A program made the translations under genes and the position numbers. A model generated the notes under the pieces. The model was given only the letters and a program-made list of their open reading frames with translations, had not been told where the DNA came from and searched no databases. From Candidatus Avibacteroides excrementipullorum (GTDB lineage Bacteria; Bacteroidota; Bacteroidia; Bacteroidales; Bacteroidaceae), in the NCBI GenBank assembly GCA_018711405.1, contig DVIH01000047.1, forward strand, positions 1 through 45,602: a stretch of DNA of 45,602 nt, given 5' to 3'. Of the stretch, positions 8,366-16,984 are shown in pieces. The number at the start of each line of letters is the position of its first letter. The first letter of the stretch is position 1.

Positions 8366-8423
8366 AGATCGAGCCGATACCGGGCAAAGATGGCGTACAT
8401 CCCGGGCGAAGATGGCGCACATC
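8345..8423 (+). repeat. 79-nt tetrameric intergenic element, copy E2 (overlaps the PLC stop codon)
   Basis: Cores at 8345 (GATCGGCTCGGTA), 8367 (GATCGAGCCGATA), 8389 (GATGGCGTACATC) and 8411 (GATGGCGCACATC) with 9-nt linkers. The PLC stop TGA (8363-8365) is in the first linker. This is the only copy next to a plus-strand gene, and it is flipped accordingly. Confidence 0.92.
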
Positions 8424-8474
8424 CCCGGACGACAATAAATAAGGGCTCTTGGCTGATGTGAAAGATAAAATTGA

Positions 8475-8482
8475 TATATTTG
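8475..8482 (+). promoter_or_regulatory. -7 box of the glgB promoter
   Basis: TATATTTG. A TTG lies 23 nt upstream (CTCTTGG). The predicted transcript start near 8489 leaves too little leader for the first ATG (8498) and favours the start at 8510. Confidence 0.5.
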
Positions 8483-8509
8483 CATATCAATATATAAATG
8501 CTTATGAAT

Positions 8510-10522
8510 ATGAAAGCTGAATTGAAACTGATCAAAAACGACCCTTGGCTGCGTCCGTACAGCGATGCCATAAAAGGAAGATATGACTATGCATCGGCCA
8601 AAGAAAAAGGCCTCACCGGCGGAGGAAAAATATCGCTCATGGATTTTTCGGGAGCATACAAATATTTCGGCCTGCACAAAGACAAGACCAAATGGGTCAT
8701 AAGGGAATGGGCGCCTAATGCCGAGAAAATATTTTTGACAGGAACATTCAACGGCTGGACCGAACAGCCGGAATATGAGCTGAAAAATATAGGCAACGGC
8801 ATCTGGGAACTGGAACTGGCTCCGGAGGCCATACACCATGAAGACCTGTACAAGTTTCATATATATTGGAACGGCGGACACGGCGAAAGGATTCCGGTAT
8901 GGGCCGACAGAGTAGTACAAGACGAAAAGACAGCCATATTCTCAGCCCAAGTGTGGCAACCGGAACATCCGTACAAATTCAAGACAAAACATATAAAACC
9001 GTCACGGCATCCGCTGCTCATCTACGAATGCCACGTAGGTATGGCACAAGACAAAGAAGGCGTAGGCACATACAATGAATTCAGAGAATCGGTGCTGCCG
9101 CGCATAGCAGCCGACGGTTACAACTGCATACAGATAATGGCCATACAGGAACATCCCTACTACGGCAGTTTCGGATACCATGTATCGAGTTTCTTCGCGC
9201 CATCGTCACGCTTCGGCACGCCCGACGAATTGAAACGGCTCATCGACAAAGCACACAGCATGAACATAGCAGTGATAATGGACATCGTGCACTCTCATGC
9301 CGTGAAAAACGAAGTGGAAGGACTCGGCAACTTTGCCGGAGACCCGTGCCAGTTCTTCTGCAAAGGCAACAGACGCGAACACCCGGCATGGGACTCGCTC
9401 TGCTTCGACTACGGCAAACCGGAAGTCATGAGATTCCTCCTGTCCAATTGCAGATACTGGCTCGAGGAATTCCGATTCGACGGATTCCGTTTCGACGGAG
9501 TGACATCCATGATATATTACAGTCACGGACTGGGAGAAAGCTTCTGCAACTACGACAACTACTACAACGGCAACCAGGACGGAGAAGCCATTGCCTACCT
9601 GACATTGGCCAACAAACTGATTCATGAAGTAAACCCCGATGCCATAACGATAGCGGAAGAAGTATCGGGCATGCCCGGCCTGGCCGCTCCGTATAAAGAC
9701 GGGGGGTACGGATTCGACTACCGCATGGCCATGAACATCCCCGACTACTGGATAAAAACCATAAAAGAAAACAAAGACGAAGACTGGAAGCCATCGAGCA
9801 TGTTCTGGGAAGTGACCAACAGAAGAAAAGATGAAAAGACCATATCCTATGCCGAAAGCCATGACCAGGCTCTGGTAGGAGACAAAACCATAATATTCCG
9901 TCTCATCGATGCCGACATGTACTGGCACATGAGAAAAGGAGACGAAAACTTCACAGTGGAACGAGGACTGGCTCTGCACAAGATGATAAGGCTGCTCACC
10001 GCATCGACCATAAACGGAGGCTATCTGAACTTCATGGGCAACGAATTCGGACACCCGGAGTGGATAGATTTCCCGCGCGAAGGAAACGGATGGTCATATA
10101 AATATGCAAGAAGGCAATGGAACCTGGTGGATGACAAAAGCCTGTGCTACCATTATCTGGGAGATTTCGACAAAGACATGCTGGCAGTGATAAAGAAAGC
10201 GCGCAGCATAGACACAAGCGAAGTGCAGGAACTGTGGCACGATGACAATGACCAGGTACTTGCATATATGCGCCGCAACCTGATATTCGTGTTCAACTTC
10301 AATCCGGTCAAATCATTCACCGACTACGGTTTCCTCGCACCGCAGGGGAAATATAAAGTGCTGCTCGACACCGACAGCAAACTGTATGGCGGACAAGGAT
10401 TGAACGACGACACGATAGAGCATTTCACCAATTATGATCCACTCTATGCCCCGCAAGGCAAAGGATGGCTGAAACTGTATCTGCCGGCACGTTCCGCATT
10501 CGTCCTGCAATTCAAAAAATGA
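8510..10522 (+). CDS. glgB: GlgB, 1,4-alpha-glucan branching enzyme (GH13, eukaryote-like)
   Basis: GlgB makes alpha-1,6 branches in glycogen in the cytoplasm. It is 670 residues from ATG 8510 (MKAELKLIKNDPWLRPY), which matches relatives better than the two upstream in-frame ATGs. An N-terminal CBM48 region (WVIREWAPNAEKIFLTGTFNGW, landmarks REWAPNA and FNGW, about 64-83) is followed by the GH13 barrel. Catalytic residues are Asp329 (FRFDGV), Glu383 (TIAEEVSG) and Asp452 (ESHDQA), and HSHAVKNEVEG precedes them. The sequence resembles plant and animal branching enzymes, as is usual for Bacteroidetes GlgB. A small DUF protein follows 20 nt later in the same direction. No other glycogen gene is in the window apart from a GH13 enzyme at 41.5 kb. 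Confidence 0.95.
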   Translation: MKAELKLIKNDPWLRPYSDAIKGRYDYASAKEKGLTGGGKISLMDFSGAYKYFGLHKDKTKWVIREWAPNAEKIFLTGTFNGWTEQPEYELKNIGNGIWELELAPEAIHHEDLYKFHIYWNGGHGERIPVWADRVVQDEKTAIFSAQVWQPEHPYKFKTKHIKPSRHPLLIYECHVGMAQDKEGVGTYNEFRESVLPRIAADGYNCIQIMAIQEHPYYGSFGYHVSSFFAPSSRFGTPDELKRLIDKAHSMNIAVIMDIVHSHAVKNEVEGLGNFAGDPCQFFCKGNRREHPAWDSLCFDYGKPEVMRFLLSNCRYWLEEFRFDGFRFDGVTSMIYYSHGLGESFCNYDNYYNGNQDGEAIAYLTLANKLIHEVNPDAITIAEEVSGMPGLAAPYKDGGYGFDYRMAMNIPDYWIKTIKENKDEDWKPSSMFWEVTNRRKDEKTISYAESHDQALVGDKTIIFRLIDADMYWHMRKGDENFTVERGLALHKMIRLLTASTINGGYLNFMGNEFGHPEWIDFPREGNGWSYKYARRQWNLVDDKSLCYHYLGDFDKDMLAVIKKARSIDTSEVQELWHDDNDQVLAYMRRNLIFVFNFNPVKSFTDYGFLAPQGKYKVLLDTDSKLYGGQGLNDDTIEHFTNYDPLYAPQGKGWLKLYLPARSAFVLQFKK

Positions 10523-10542
10523 GATAACAGCCCCAAGACGAC

Positions 10543-10764
10543 ATGAAACTATACGAAGATAAAGAAATAGAAGACTTGGAAAAATGGTTTGCGGCAGCCG
10601 ACCTGCCCAAAGACCTGCAATATGACAAAGCCACGTATTTTCCCGACTTGCGGAAGAGCGTCAATGCGCTTATCACTTTGCTGAAAAACCAGAACAATGT
10701 CATTTTCAGTTCCGCACTCGACCAACTGAAAAGAATCAAAGAGATATTGGAAAGCAGCAAATAA
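10543..10764 (+). CDS. Small acidic/helical protein, DUF6965-like
   Basis: This is a 73-residue protein 20 nt downstream of glgB, probably co-transcribed. It reads MKLYEDKEIEDLEKWFAAADLP with LPKDLQYDKATYFPDL and a helical C-terminus. The pattern (I-E-x-L-E-x-x-F, L-P-x-x-x-x-x-D-K-A-T-Y-x-P-D) resembles small Bacteroidetes proteins that I recall as DUF6965. It has no signal peptide, membrane segment or catalytic motif. The function is unknown; its position gives no more than a possible link to glycogen metabolism. Confidence 0.7.
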   Translation: MKLYEDKEIEDLEKWFAAADLPKDLQYDKATYFPDLRKSVNALITLLKNQNNVIFSSALDQLKRIKEILESSK

Positions 10765-10774
10765 GATAACAAAA

Positions 10775-10815
10775 CGAACGAATGCGGAATCCTCAGCGGG
10801 TTCCGCATTCGTTCG
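10775..10815. terminator. Bidirectional terminator between convergent genes
   Basis: CGAACGAATGCGGAA and TTCCGCATTCGTTCG form a perfect 15-bp stem with an 11-nt loop. On the minus strand it is followed by TTTTGTT, so it best serves the phosphatase gene; on the plus strand it ends the glgB unit. Confidence 0.82.
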
Positions 10816-10837
10816 CTAAAAGACGTAACGCAAATGC

Positions 10838-11776
10838 CTATTTGGTCCGTCTCACTGTGTGAAGCACCTTGCCCTCCTTGTTTATCATGTAAAGGCAAAG
10901 TTCCTTTTTATCTGCCGAAATGAGAGAAAAGCCTTCTTCCGAACTGCAAAACTGCGTTCCCTCAATGGGCTTTACCTTACGCGCCAACGAACCTGAGGAG
11001 TTCACCACATAATCAATCTTGCTGTCGGGCATGACTATGTGTTGGAAATTGTGTATATGCCCGCAAAGATACATGTCTACATTGGAATGCGCTTTCAGGA
11101 TGGTATTCACACGTTCCTGCATGTTGCGGCGTTCAATGTCATCTTTTCCCGTCTCGGCATAAATGGGATGATGTCCCACCACAAGCACCCAGTCTTCCTT
11201 AGCCGTGCTCAACACACCGTCCAACCACTTCAGCTGTTTGTCGATGTCCTGTTTGCATGCATCAGGATATTTGTCGCTTTCCTCACGGTATTTGTCTATC
11301 AGCGGCGTCGTATCTATCATGACAAGCCTGACAGTGACATCATTGTCTTCCACAACCAGAGTGTAATATCTGTCGGGCATATCCCAGCGCGCACTCCTGC
11401 CTGCATAATCCAATACAGCCTGAGTATTTCCCCTGTATTCATGATTGCCCAATATCGGATACCAGGGGAGCATCAGCTCCGGATGACTGTAGATAAGTTC
11501 ATAGTTTGTCATCCACAGCGGATCGTCCACGCTTCTCACTCCCTCGAAGTGATGCACGTCTCCTGCTGCCACCACGCATTCTATGCCTACCGTCTCGGCC
11601 ATTACTCCCATCAGTTCCGCAATGGGCTTTTGCTCATAATAGCCGTTGCGTCCCAAATCGTTGCCCATGTAGAAATTGAGGTCTTTTTCCAGTGCCTTCC
11701 ATTGCTCCGGTGTCTGAGCTGTCGCGGCAAGCGACAGCATCAGCACCCATAAACCTATTAAAATCTTCTTCATCAT
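10838..11776 (-). CDS. Secreted metallophosphoesterase (purple acid phosphatase-like)
   Basis: This is a calcineurin-fold phosphatase of 312 residues with a Sec signal peptide (MMKKILIGLWVLMLSLAATAQ). Metal-ligand motifs occur in order: ND in GNDLGRNGYY (38-47), GD in AAGDVHHF (70-77), GNHEY (110-114), GHHPIY (about 198) and GHIHNFQH (about 238). The order and spacing are closest to tartrate-resistant (purple) acid phosphatases. The start is either ATG 11776 or ATG 11773. The gene begins 19 nt after the TonB receptor stop on the same strand, so the two form an operon: receptor for import, phosphatase to release phosphate outside the cytoplasm. The PHO-box-like promoter upstream of the receptor supports a role in phosphate scavenging. 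The substrate is not determined. Confidence 0.88.
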   Translation of the reverse strand: MMKKILIGLWVLMLSLAATAQTPEQWKALEKDLNFYMGNDLGRNGYYEQKPIAELMGVMAETVGIECVVAAGDVHHFEGVRSVDDPLWMTNYELIYSHPELMLPWYPILGNHEYRGNTQAVLDYAGRSARWDMPDRYYTLVVEDNDVTVRLVMIDTTPLIDKYREESDKYPDACKQDIDKQLKWLDGVLSTAKEDWVLVVGHHPIYAETGKDDIERRNMQERVNTILKAHSNVDMYLCGHIHNFQHIVMPDSKIDYVVNSSGSLARKVKPIEGTQFCSSEEGFSLISADKKELCLYMINKEGKVLHTVRRTK

Positions 11777-11795
11777 GTTGTTTTATTGTTTTTTA

Positions 11796-14573
11796 TTACA
11801 GACTTATCTTTATGCCACCATTTACTTTCACTCCGTAATATTCCACCTGCATGGTCCTGTCAGGAGTGCCCTGATAATATCTCAAAGGCTGGTTCAACAG
11901 GTTGTTGGCTTCCGCATAGATTGTAAACTTAGCCTTTTTGCCGAACGTGTAGCTTGCGTTCACATCCAGATAGTTCACCTTGTCATAATATCTGTCAAGC
12001 TCTGCCGATTTGCCCATCTCGTCAATGAAGTCGGAAGCAAAGTTATAAGATAATCTCAAATTGAATCCTTTTTTCTCAAAGAACAATGAAGCGTTTGCCG
12101 TATGTGCAGGAGAACCGGGCAATCTCAATCCTGTCTCGTTTTCACGTCCCTCAAAGTTGAAGTTGTCTACTGCCGAATACGTGTAAGTATAGTTTCCGTA
12201 AATGCCTAAGCACTTCAATGCAGGAGTTATAAACCCGAGATCGCGCTGCAATGCCACTTCCACTCCGAGCAAGTCGGCATCACCGGCATTCTTAGGCTGG
12301 GATATTTCCTTGAAGTCCACATCCGGATATCCCTCGAATGCGCCGCTTGTCCTCTGATCCACGATGAAGTCATCTATGCGTTTGTAAAATACTCCGACCG
12401 AAGCAAGTCCTATGCTCTCGAAATAATATTCCAGGCTCAAGTCTACGTTGTATGACAATGTAGGAGTCAGGTCAGGATTGCCGAGACTGACTTTCTCATC
12501 GTTAAGGTCTATATTCATGCACGGCACAAGCGAATAGTAACTCGGCCTTGCCAATGTCTCGGTGAACGATGCCCTGAACTTCAGGTCATTGTTGATGTCG
12601 AACTTATACAGTATGCTCGGCAACCAGTTGATGTAGCTGTTGGTAGATTCGCCGGTGGGGACGAGGGTTTCATTTTCATCCCGGTCTATGTTCCAATTCA
12701 CTCCGGCGTATTTCAGATGAGTGTATTCCATCCTCAAACCGAGCACCAAAGTATGCCTCCGGCCCAAACTCTGGTCAAACCTATAGTAGGCAGAAGTCAC
12801 CTGTTCCCTCGCATTGAAGTTTCCTGACGACTCTTCCAATACCCTTTCGCCTTCCATGTCGTTGAAGTTCAGGCTGCCAAGATATGTCTTGTCGACGAAA
12901 TCGGTGGGAGTGTACTGGCTGCCCGGCATGAATCCGTCGCGTATCTGGCTTGAGAGATGCGACATATAGTCTGTGCCGTACATGTCTTCATAACTGCCCG
13001 TATAGTCATAGCAGGTTATGTCTTTATCCTTATACTTATTGGTATATTTGGCTCCGAATTTCAGCTTGTTGCCGAATTCACCGCGTGCCAGAGGCAATTC
13101 AAAGTCAACATGCGCCTTGATGTCTCTTTCCCTGATTACCTCATTGGCATTTGTCAGCTCGTCCATTTCCCATTCTCCGGAATGAAGCGATACCGGTGTG
13201 AGAGAATATGGCTGACGTCCGCCTGCATCGGCAAAGTCGAATGTCTGGTCTTTCAGCTTCAGTCCGAAATATCTTTCGTTGGGTCTGTCTTCGCCTGCCA
13301 TGGAATAGGATGCGCCCCAGTCCATCTGAACCCTGCCCAAGAGGTGTTCGCCGCCGAGCGAGAAGTCCATGGTCTGTTGCAATTCGAGACGTGCGTTTTT
13401 GTTGTCAGAAGAGCCGCCTTTGGTCTGGATTTCGGCTTTCATGTTTTCCGGACCGTCCATCAGGTCTTTGAACGAGAGGGCATATCTGTTTTCCCAGTCA
13501 TGACGACGGTTGTAGATTCCCTTGAAAGTCAGCTTGTGGTTATTGTTTATGTCATAGTCTATGCCGAGCGAATAGCTTTGACGCTGGCGGGTGACGTAAT
13601 ACTGGCGTGTCTGAGCCTCGCTCAACACCACATTGCCGTTGTCATCTATGTCATATTCAAACTCCGTATTGTCTGAGCCTACCGGCGCATTCTGATATGA
13701 GATGGCAGCCATGATGCCGAGTTTGTCATTGAAGAAACGTTCGCCGTAGCTGAGTCCCACATTGGCCTGCAACTTGTCGCTTATCCAATTATAGCCTGTA
13801 CCTACCGTAGCATTGAAAGTCCTCCTGTAAGGAGAGCTTTTCGTTACAAGATTTATGGAACCGCCTATGGCATCTCCGTCCATGTCGGAAGTCACCACCT
13901 TGTTGACTTCTATGGTCTGCACCATGTCGGAGGGTATGAGGTCGAGCTGCACATTGCGTATGTCTCCTTCAGCCGACGGGATTCTGTTGCCGTTGATGGT
14001 CACCGAACTGAGATCGGCCGATGTTCCCCTGACCTGTCCGAAACGCGCTTCCCCCTGGTCATACTGCACATTGATGCCGCTTATACGTTTCAAGGCATCT
14101 CCGATGTTCGAGTCGGGGAATTTGCCCACCATGTCGGCAGACACCACGTTCACGACTCCCAGTTCGTTTTTCTGAGAGTTTATCGCCCTTTTCTGACCGC
14201 GAAAGGCTCCCGAGATTTTCACTTCATCCAGCTGGACGCCTTCTGTCATGACTATATCTTTCAATATGGTTTTGTTTTCGAGCACTTCCACCGTCATTTC
14301 ATAGGGCTGGTAACCCACATAAGTCACCAATATGTGATACAGGCCCGGCTTCAGGTCGGGAAGCGTGTAAAATCCGTCTATATCGCTGATCACTCCTGTC
14401 TTGAGTTCTTTAATATAAATAGATGCGCCGGGCAGGGTGTGCTTGTCGACATCGATCACACGCCCCCTGATGGCGGCAGCCTTGTCCACATCGCTTTCCG
14501 GGTCGGCATAAACTGCCGTAGACGACAATGCAGCCGAAAGCAACGCAATTGAAAATAATTTAAGATTTATCAT
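11796..14573 (-). CDS. TonB-dependent receptor of the phosphatase operon
   Basis: This is a 925-residue outer-membrane receptor. A signal peptide (LFSIALLSAALSSTAVYAD) is followed by a CarboxypepD_reg-like domain (AAIRGRVIDVDKHTLPGASI to about 110) and a plug domain with GVVNVVSADMVGKFPDSNIG, ALKRISGINVQYDQGE and RGTSADLSSVTINGNRIPS. VVTSDMDGDAIGGSINLVT and a long barrel end at the terminal residues GGIKISL. The plug wording (P-D-x-N-I-G/D-A-L-x-R-I-x-G) is that of the TonB-Xanth-Caul type receptors rather than SusC, and there is no SusD. It is co-transcribed with a secreted phosphatase and preceded by a PHO-box-like repeat, so phosphorylated organic compounds or a product of phosphatase action are the best guess for the ligand. 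Confidence 0.93.
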   Translation of the reverse strand: MINLKLFSIALLSAALSSTAVYADPESDVDKAAAIRGRVIDVDKHTLPGASIYIKELKTGVISDIDGFYTLPDLKPGLYHILVTYVGYQPYEMTVEVLENKTILKDIVMTEGVQLDEVKISGAFRGQKRAINSQKNELGVVNVVSADMVGKFPDSNIGDALKRISGINVQYDQGEARFGQVRGTSADLSSVTINGNRIPSAEGDIRNVQLDLIPSDMVQTIEVNKVVTSDMDGDAIGGSINLVTKSSPYRRTFNATVGTGYNWISDKLQANVGLSYGERFFNDKLGIMAAISYQNAPVGSDNTEFEYDIDDNGNVVLSEAQTRQYYVTRQRQSYSLGIDYDINNNHKLTFKGIYNRRHDWENRYALSFKDLMDGPENMKAEIQTKGGSSDNKNARLELQQTMDFSLGGEHLLGRVQMDWGASYSMAGEDRPNERYFGLKLKDQTFDFADAGGRQPYSLTPVSLHSGEWEMDELTNANEVIRERDIKAHVDFELPLARGEFGNKLKFGAKYTNKYKDKDITCYDYTGSYEDMYGTDYMSHLSSQIRDGFMPGSQYTPTDFVDKTYLGSLNFNDMEGERVLEESSGNFNAREQVTSAYYRFDQSLGRRHTLVLGLRMEYTHLKYAGVNWNIDRDENETLVPTGESTNSYINWLPSILYKFDINNDLKFRASFTETLARPSYYSLVPCMNIDLNDEKVSLGNPDLTPTLSYNVDLSLEYYFESIGLASVGVFYKRIDDFIVDQRTSGAFEGYPDVDFKEISQPKNAGDADLLGVEVALQRDLGFITPALKCLGIYGNYTYTYSAVDNFNFEGRENETGLRLPGSPAHTANASLFFEKKGFNLRLSYNFASDFIDEMGKSAELDRYYDKVNYLDVNASYTFGKKAKFTIYAEANNLLNQPLRYYQGTPDRTMQVEYYGVKVNGGIKISL

Positions 14574-14599
14574 GTTTTTTTACTTATTGGTTTGCGCTG

Positions 14600-14634
14600 C
14601 AAAAGTATCGCGCGGATGTTTCATTACTGTTTCA
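14600..14634 (-). promoter_or_regulatory. PHO-box-like direct repeat with -7 box, promoter of the receptor-phosphatase operon
   Basis: Minus strand TGAAACA-GTAA-TGAAACA (14634-14617) is a 7-4-7 direct repeat of 11-bp period. Nine nt further on comes the -7 box TACTTTTG (14607-14600). No -33 TTTG is present at normal spacing; the repeat occupies that place, as PHO boxes do in E. coli. Confidence 0.55.
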
Positions 14635-14705
14635 AACTTTTTACGATGCTATGAACTTTGTGTAACATTGACATTACAAAAAGGCTTCATGAGAGAGGCG
14701 GCCGG

Positions 14706-14784
14706 GATGTGCGCCATCTTGCCCGAAGATATACGCCATCTTTGCCCGGGATGGCGCACATCTCCGCCAGGGATCGGCTCGATC
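14706..14784 (-). repeat. 79-nt tetrameric intergenic element, copy E3
   Basis: Plus-strand cores at 14706 (GATGTGCGCCATC), 14728 (GATATACGCCATC), 14750 (GATGGCGCACATC) and 14772 (GATCGGCTCGATC), with 9-nt linkers. Cores 1 and 3 are perfect reverse complements. It lies 101 nt beyond the stop of the PCMD-like gene, past that gene's own hairpin terminator; it is the only copy paired with a conventional terminator. Confidence 0.92.
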
Positions 14785-14819
14785 CCGGACGGGGGCTGAA
14801 AAGACGGCAGGCGCGATAT

Positions 14820-14858
14820 GAAAAAACGCATGGCACTCTCTGGGGAATGCCATGCGTA
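14820..14858 (-). terminator. Terminator of the cysQ-to-PCMD operon
   Basis: Minus strand ACGCATGGCA...TGCCATGCGT, a perfect 10-bp stem, is followed immediately by TTTTTTC. It lies 28 nt after the stop of the last gene. Confidence 0.85.
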
Positions 14859-14885
14859 AACCATTGAATGAAAGCGGACTAAATG

Positions 14886-15848
14886 CTATTCGTAGACGAA
14901 ACGCACATTGTCTATCCAGAACTTGTTGCCGGGAGAACCTATATAGGCTCCTCCATGACTGGAAGAAAACCTCAGCACCACATGGGTGGGGGTCTCATCG
15001 GATGCGGCCCAACCTATTTCCCTGATGGGCACCATCTCTCCCCTGCTGTTGCGCGTGTAATAAGGGTCATCGTTTTTCAGCTGCTCAATGTCAGCCAGAT
15101 TTTTTTTGCCCGATATGTCTCCATACTCCAGCTTGACGGTATAGTCGTTCACCCAGTCGGGCTGTGTCTTTGTGAAACGCCTTATAGCCGTAGCCACACG
15201 CTTGGCATAGACATTACCGTCGGCATCTTCCCATCTCTTCTGCAACACCATGTACACTTCCGGATAGTCGGGACCGGCCACAGTCTCCTGACGTCCGAAT
15301 CCTGTTATCTTTTTCCTGTCGGGCTCTCCTGTGAGTTTGGTCTTGTAGTCAAACCTCAATGCCGCCGGACGCTTGGTGAAAGGCACTCCCATGATAAGTT
15401 TTCCCAGCGGGTTCTTGGTGCCTTTTATGGGTTCGTCCACTCCGCCCAGATATATACTGCCTCCGGCAAGCACCGATATGTTTATCAGCCCCAACACTTT
15501 CACTCTTTCCACCAGAGTTTCCATGCGCACGCACTTGCCGTGTCCCCTTACTTCGGGAAACACCGATGTGCTGCATTTGGTGACGCCACTCACTTTGGCC
15601 ATGACATTGGATGTCCTCCAAGGCGAGGACGCATTGAATATGAGAGGTTCATCTCCTTCGATGACTTTCTCCGGACCCACCTCATGGAGTATCTTGTGGT
15701 TGCCTCCTATCACAAGCGATTCTTTCACGTCTCGCGTCAGCCATCTGTCCATATCGCCGCAATTGAGCATCTCCTCCCTCTCCTGCCCGGAGGCGTTCAA
15801 CAGTCCTGCGGCGGCAAGCAAGCACGGCAAAAGTATTTTCTTCATCAT
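14886..15848 (-). CDS. Secreted PCMD-like protein, last gene of the sulfotransferase operon
   Basis: This is a 320-residue exported protein with a signal peptide (MMKKILLPCLLAAAGLLNASGQ); there is no clear lipobox. The body is beta-rich: it opens EEMLNCGDMDRWLTRDVKES, then SPWRTSNVMAKVSGV, RGHGKCVRMETL, and PFTKRPAALRFDYKTKL. It ends ETPTHVVLRFSSSHGGAYIG and FWIDNVRFVYE. This layout, a jelly-roll ending in an F-x-I-D-N-V-R/x-F motif, resembles the PCMD (putative carbohydrate metabolism domain) proteins of Bacteroidetes; I am moderately sure. It starts 26 nt after the sulfotransferase and is followed by the operon terminator. Its role is unknown; binding or presenting the sulfated product or a surface glycan is a guess. 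Confidence 0.7.
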   Translation of the reverse strand: MMKKILLPCLLAAAGLLNASGQEREEMLNCGDMDRWLTRDVKESLVIGGNHKILHEVGPEKVIEGDEPLIFNASSPWRTSNVMAKVSGVTKCSTSVFPEVRGHGKCVRMETLVERVKVLGLINISVLAGGSIYLGGVDEPIKGTKNPLGKLIMGVPFTKRPAALRFDYKTKLTGEPDRKKITGFGRQETVAGPDYPEVYMVLQKRWEDADGNVYAKRVATAIRRFTKTQPDWVNDYTVKLEYGDISGKKNLADIEQLKNDDPYYTRNSRGEMVPIREIGWAASDETPTHVVLRFSSSHGGAYIGSPGNKFWIDNVRFVYE

Positions 15849-15874
15849 AACAGTCAGTTTTCAGTTCAGTCTTG

Positions 15875-16981
15875 TCAAATCTTATAATCCCAATCGCGCA
15901 AGGCAAAGTCCCAATGCTCTTCTACCAACTTCACGGTGCGCTCTTCATATTTGTATTTGTTCTTCTTATAACCTTTCTTCTTGTTCAGATACGCTTCGAT
16001 AGCCTGCCTGGAATCTTCATATCCCGGCAGGTCGAGATATTCGTAAATATGTCTGGTCATGTCGGACGCATCGGCCTCGAAGTCCTCGAACTTTATCTCG
16101 ATCAGGTTCTTTTCCGGTATGAGATGCTTGTCGGCCTCGTAACGGTGATACAGTTTCGTGTAAACCGACAGTATGTTGCTTTCCAACTCCTCATTTGAAA
16201 TGTCTTCGAGCATCAAGGGCTGTATGGTGTTGGTGAAAAAACTGCGAGTACTCTCAAATACGGTGTAAGGATTGCGCATCAGGTAAATGAATTTGGCATT
16301 AGGAAACATTTTCACCAGCTCCCTCACCCTTCCAGTGTGCGGTGGATTCTTTGAGAGAAATTGTGTGCCTCCCGTATTCCACAGGCATATCCTTATGAGC
16401 TTGTTGAATATCTGCTCGAATACCTTTAGCTCTTCATCGGTTATTTTCTCGAAAGTGAGAAACCTGTCACAATACTCATTCATATATTTCGGCAGGAACC
16501 AGAAATTATAATAAGTATACGGCATCATGTTCGACAAGGCAAATTCTTCCTCCTGCGGCAGGTCTACGGCCAGCTCCATGTTGTCGGTCGGGCGTTTGTC
16601 GGGCATAAGCCACGACATGGTTTTCTTGAAGAAAGGCTGCCCGAACATCATGAGATGCGGAAATACAGTCTGATAAGTAGTGTTGTAGGCAAAATGCTTG
16701 TCGCAAGAGAACACATTGTGCACGAACGTGGTGCCGCTCCTCCAATGTCCGAGTATGAAAACCGGGTCATGCTCCAAAGGTTTGCCGGCAAGCAACTTTT
16801 CGTATCTGGAGTCTTGCAACGGCTTCAGACAGCTCAGCAAACGGCATACAAACTTGGTCAGCCTGTACTTGGTCAGATATTTCCTGTCTATCTGACGCCC
16901 TTTCGTTATCCCGTTAAATGTCCTCCAGTCAGCCCCGACAAGAGTATTGACCGGCAATTTGCTAAATTCCAACAGCCCCAT
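15875..16981 (-). CDS. PAPS-dependent sulfotransferase (Sulfotransfer_3 type)
   Basis: Transfers a sulfo group from PAPS to a hydroxyl acceptor in the cytoplasm. It is 368 residues with no signal peptide. The 5'-phosphosulfate loop is GHWRSGTTFVHN (78-89) and the 3'-phosphate motif is FIYLMRNPYTVFESTRSFF, landmark RNPYTVFES. It lies 3 nt after cysN and in the same unit as the PAPS-making genes. From memory, this arrangement matches the Bacteroides thetaiotaomicron cluster around BT_0416, whose sulfotransferase makes cholesterol sulfate. A sterol or other lipid acceptor is therefore plausible, but the acceptor cannot be read from sequence. Confidence 0.88.
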   Translation of the reverse strand: MGLLEFSKLPVNTLVGADWRTFNGITKGRQIDRKYLTKYRLTKFVCRLLSCLKPLQDSRYEKLLAGKPLEHDPVFILGHWRSGTTFVHNVFSCDKHFAYNTTYQTVFPHLMMFGQPFFKKTMSWLMPDKRPTDNMELAVDLPQEEEFALSNMMPYTYYNFWFLPKYMNEYCDRFLTFEKITDEELKVFEQIFNKLIRICLWNTGGTQFLSKNPPHTGRVRELVKMFPNAKFIYLMRNPYTVFESTRSFFTNTIQPLMLEDISNEELESNILSVYTKLYHRYEADKHLIPEKNLIEIKFEDFEADASDMTRHIYEYLDLPGYEDSRQAIEAYLNKKKGYKKNKYKYEERTVKLVEEHWDFALRDWDYKI

Positions 16982-16984
16982 AAA

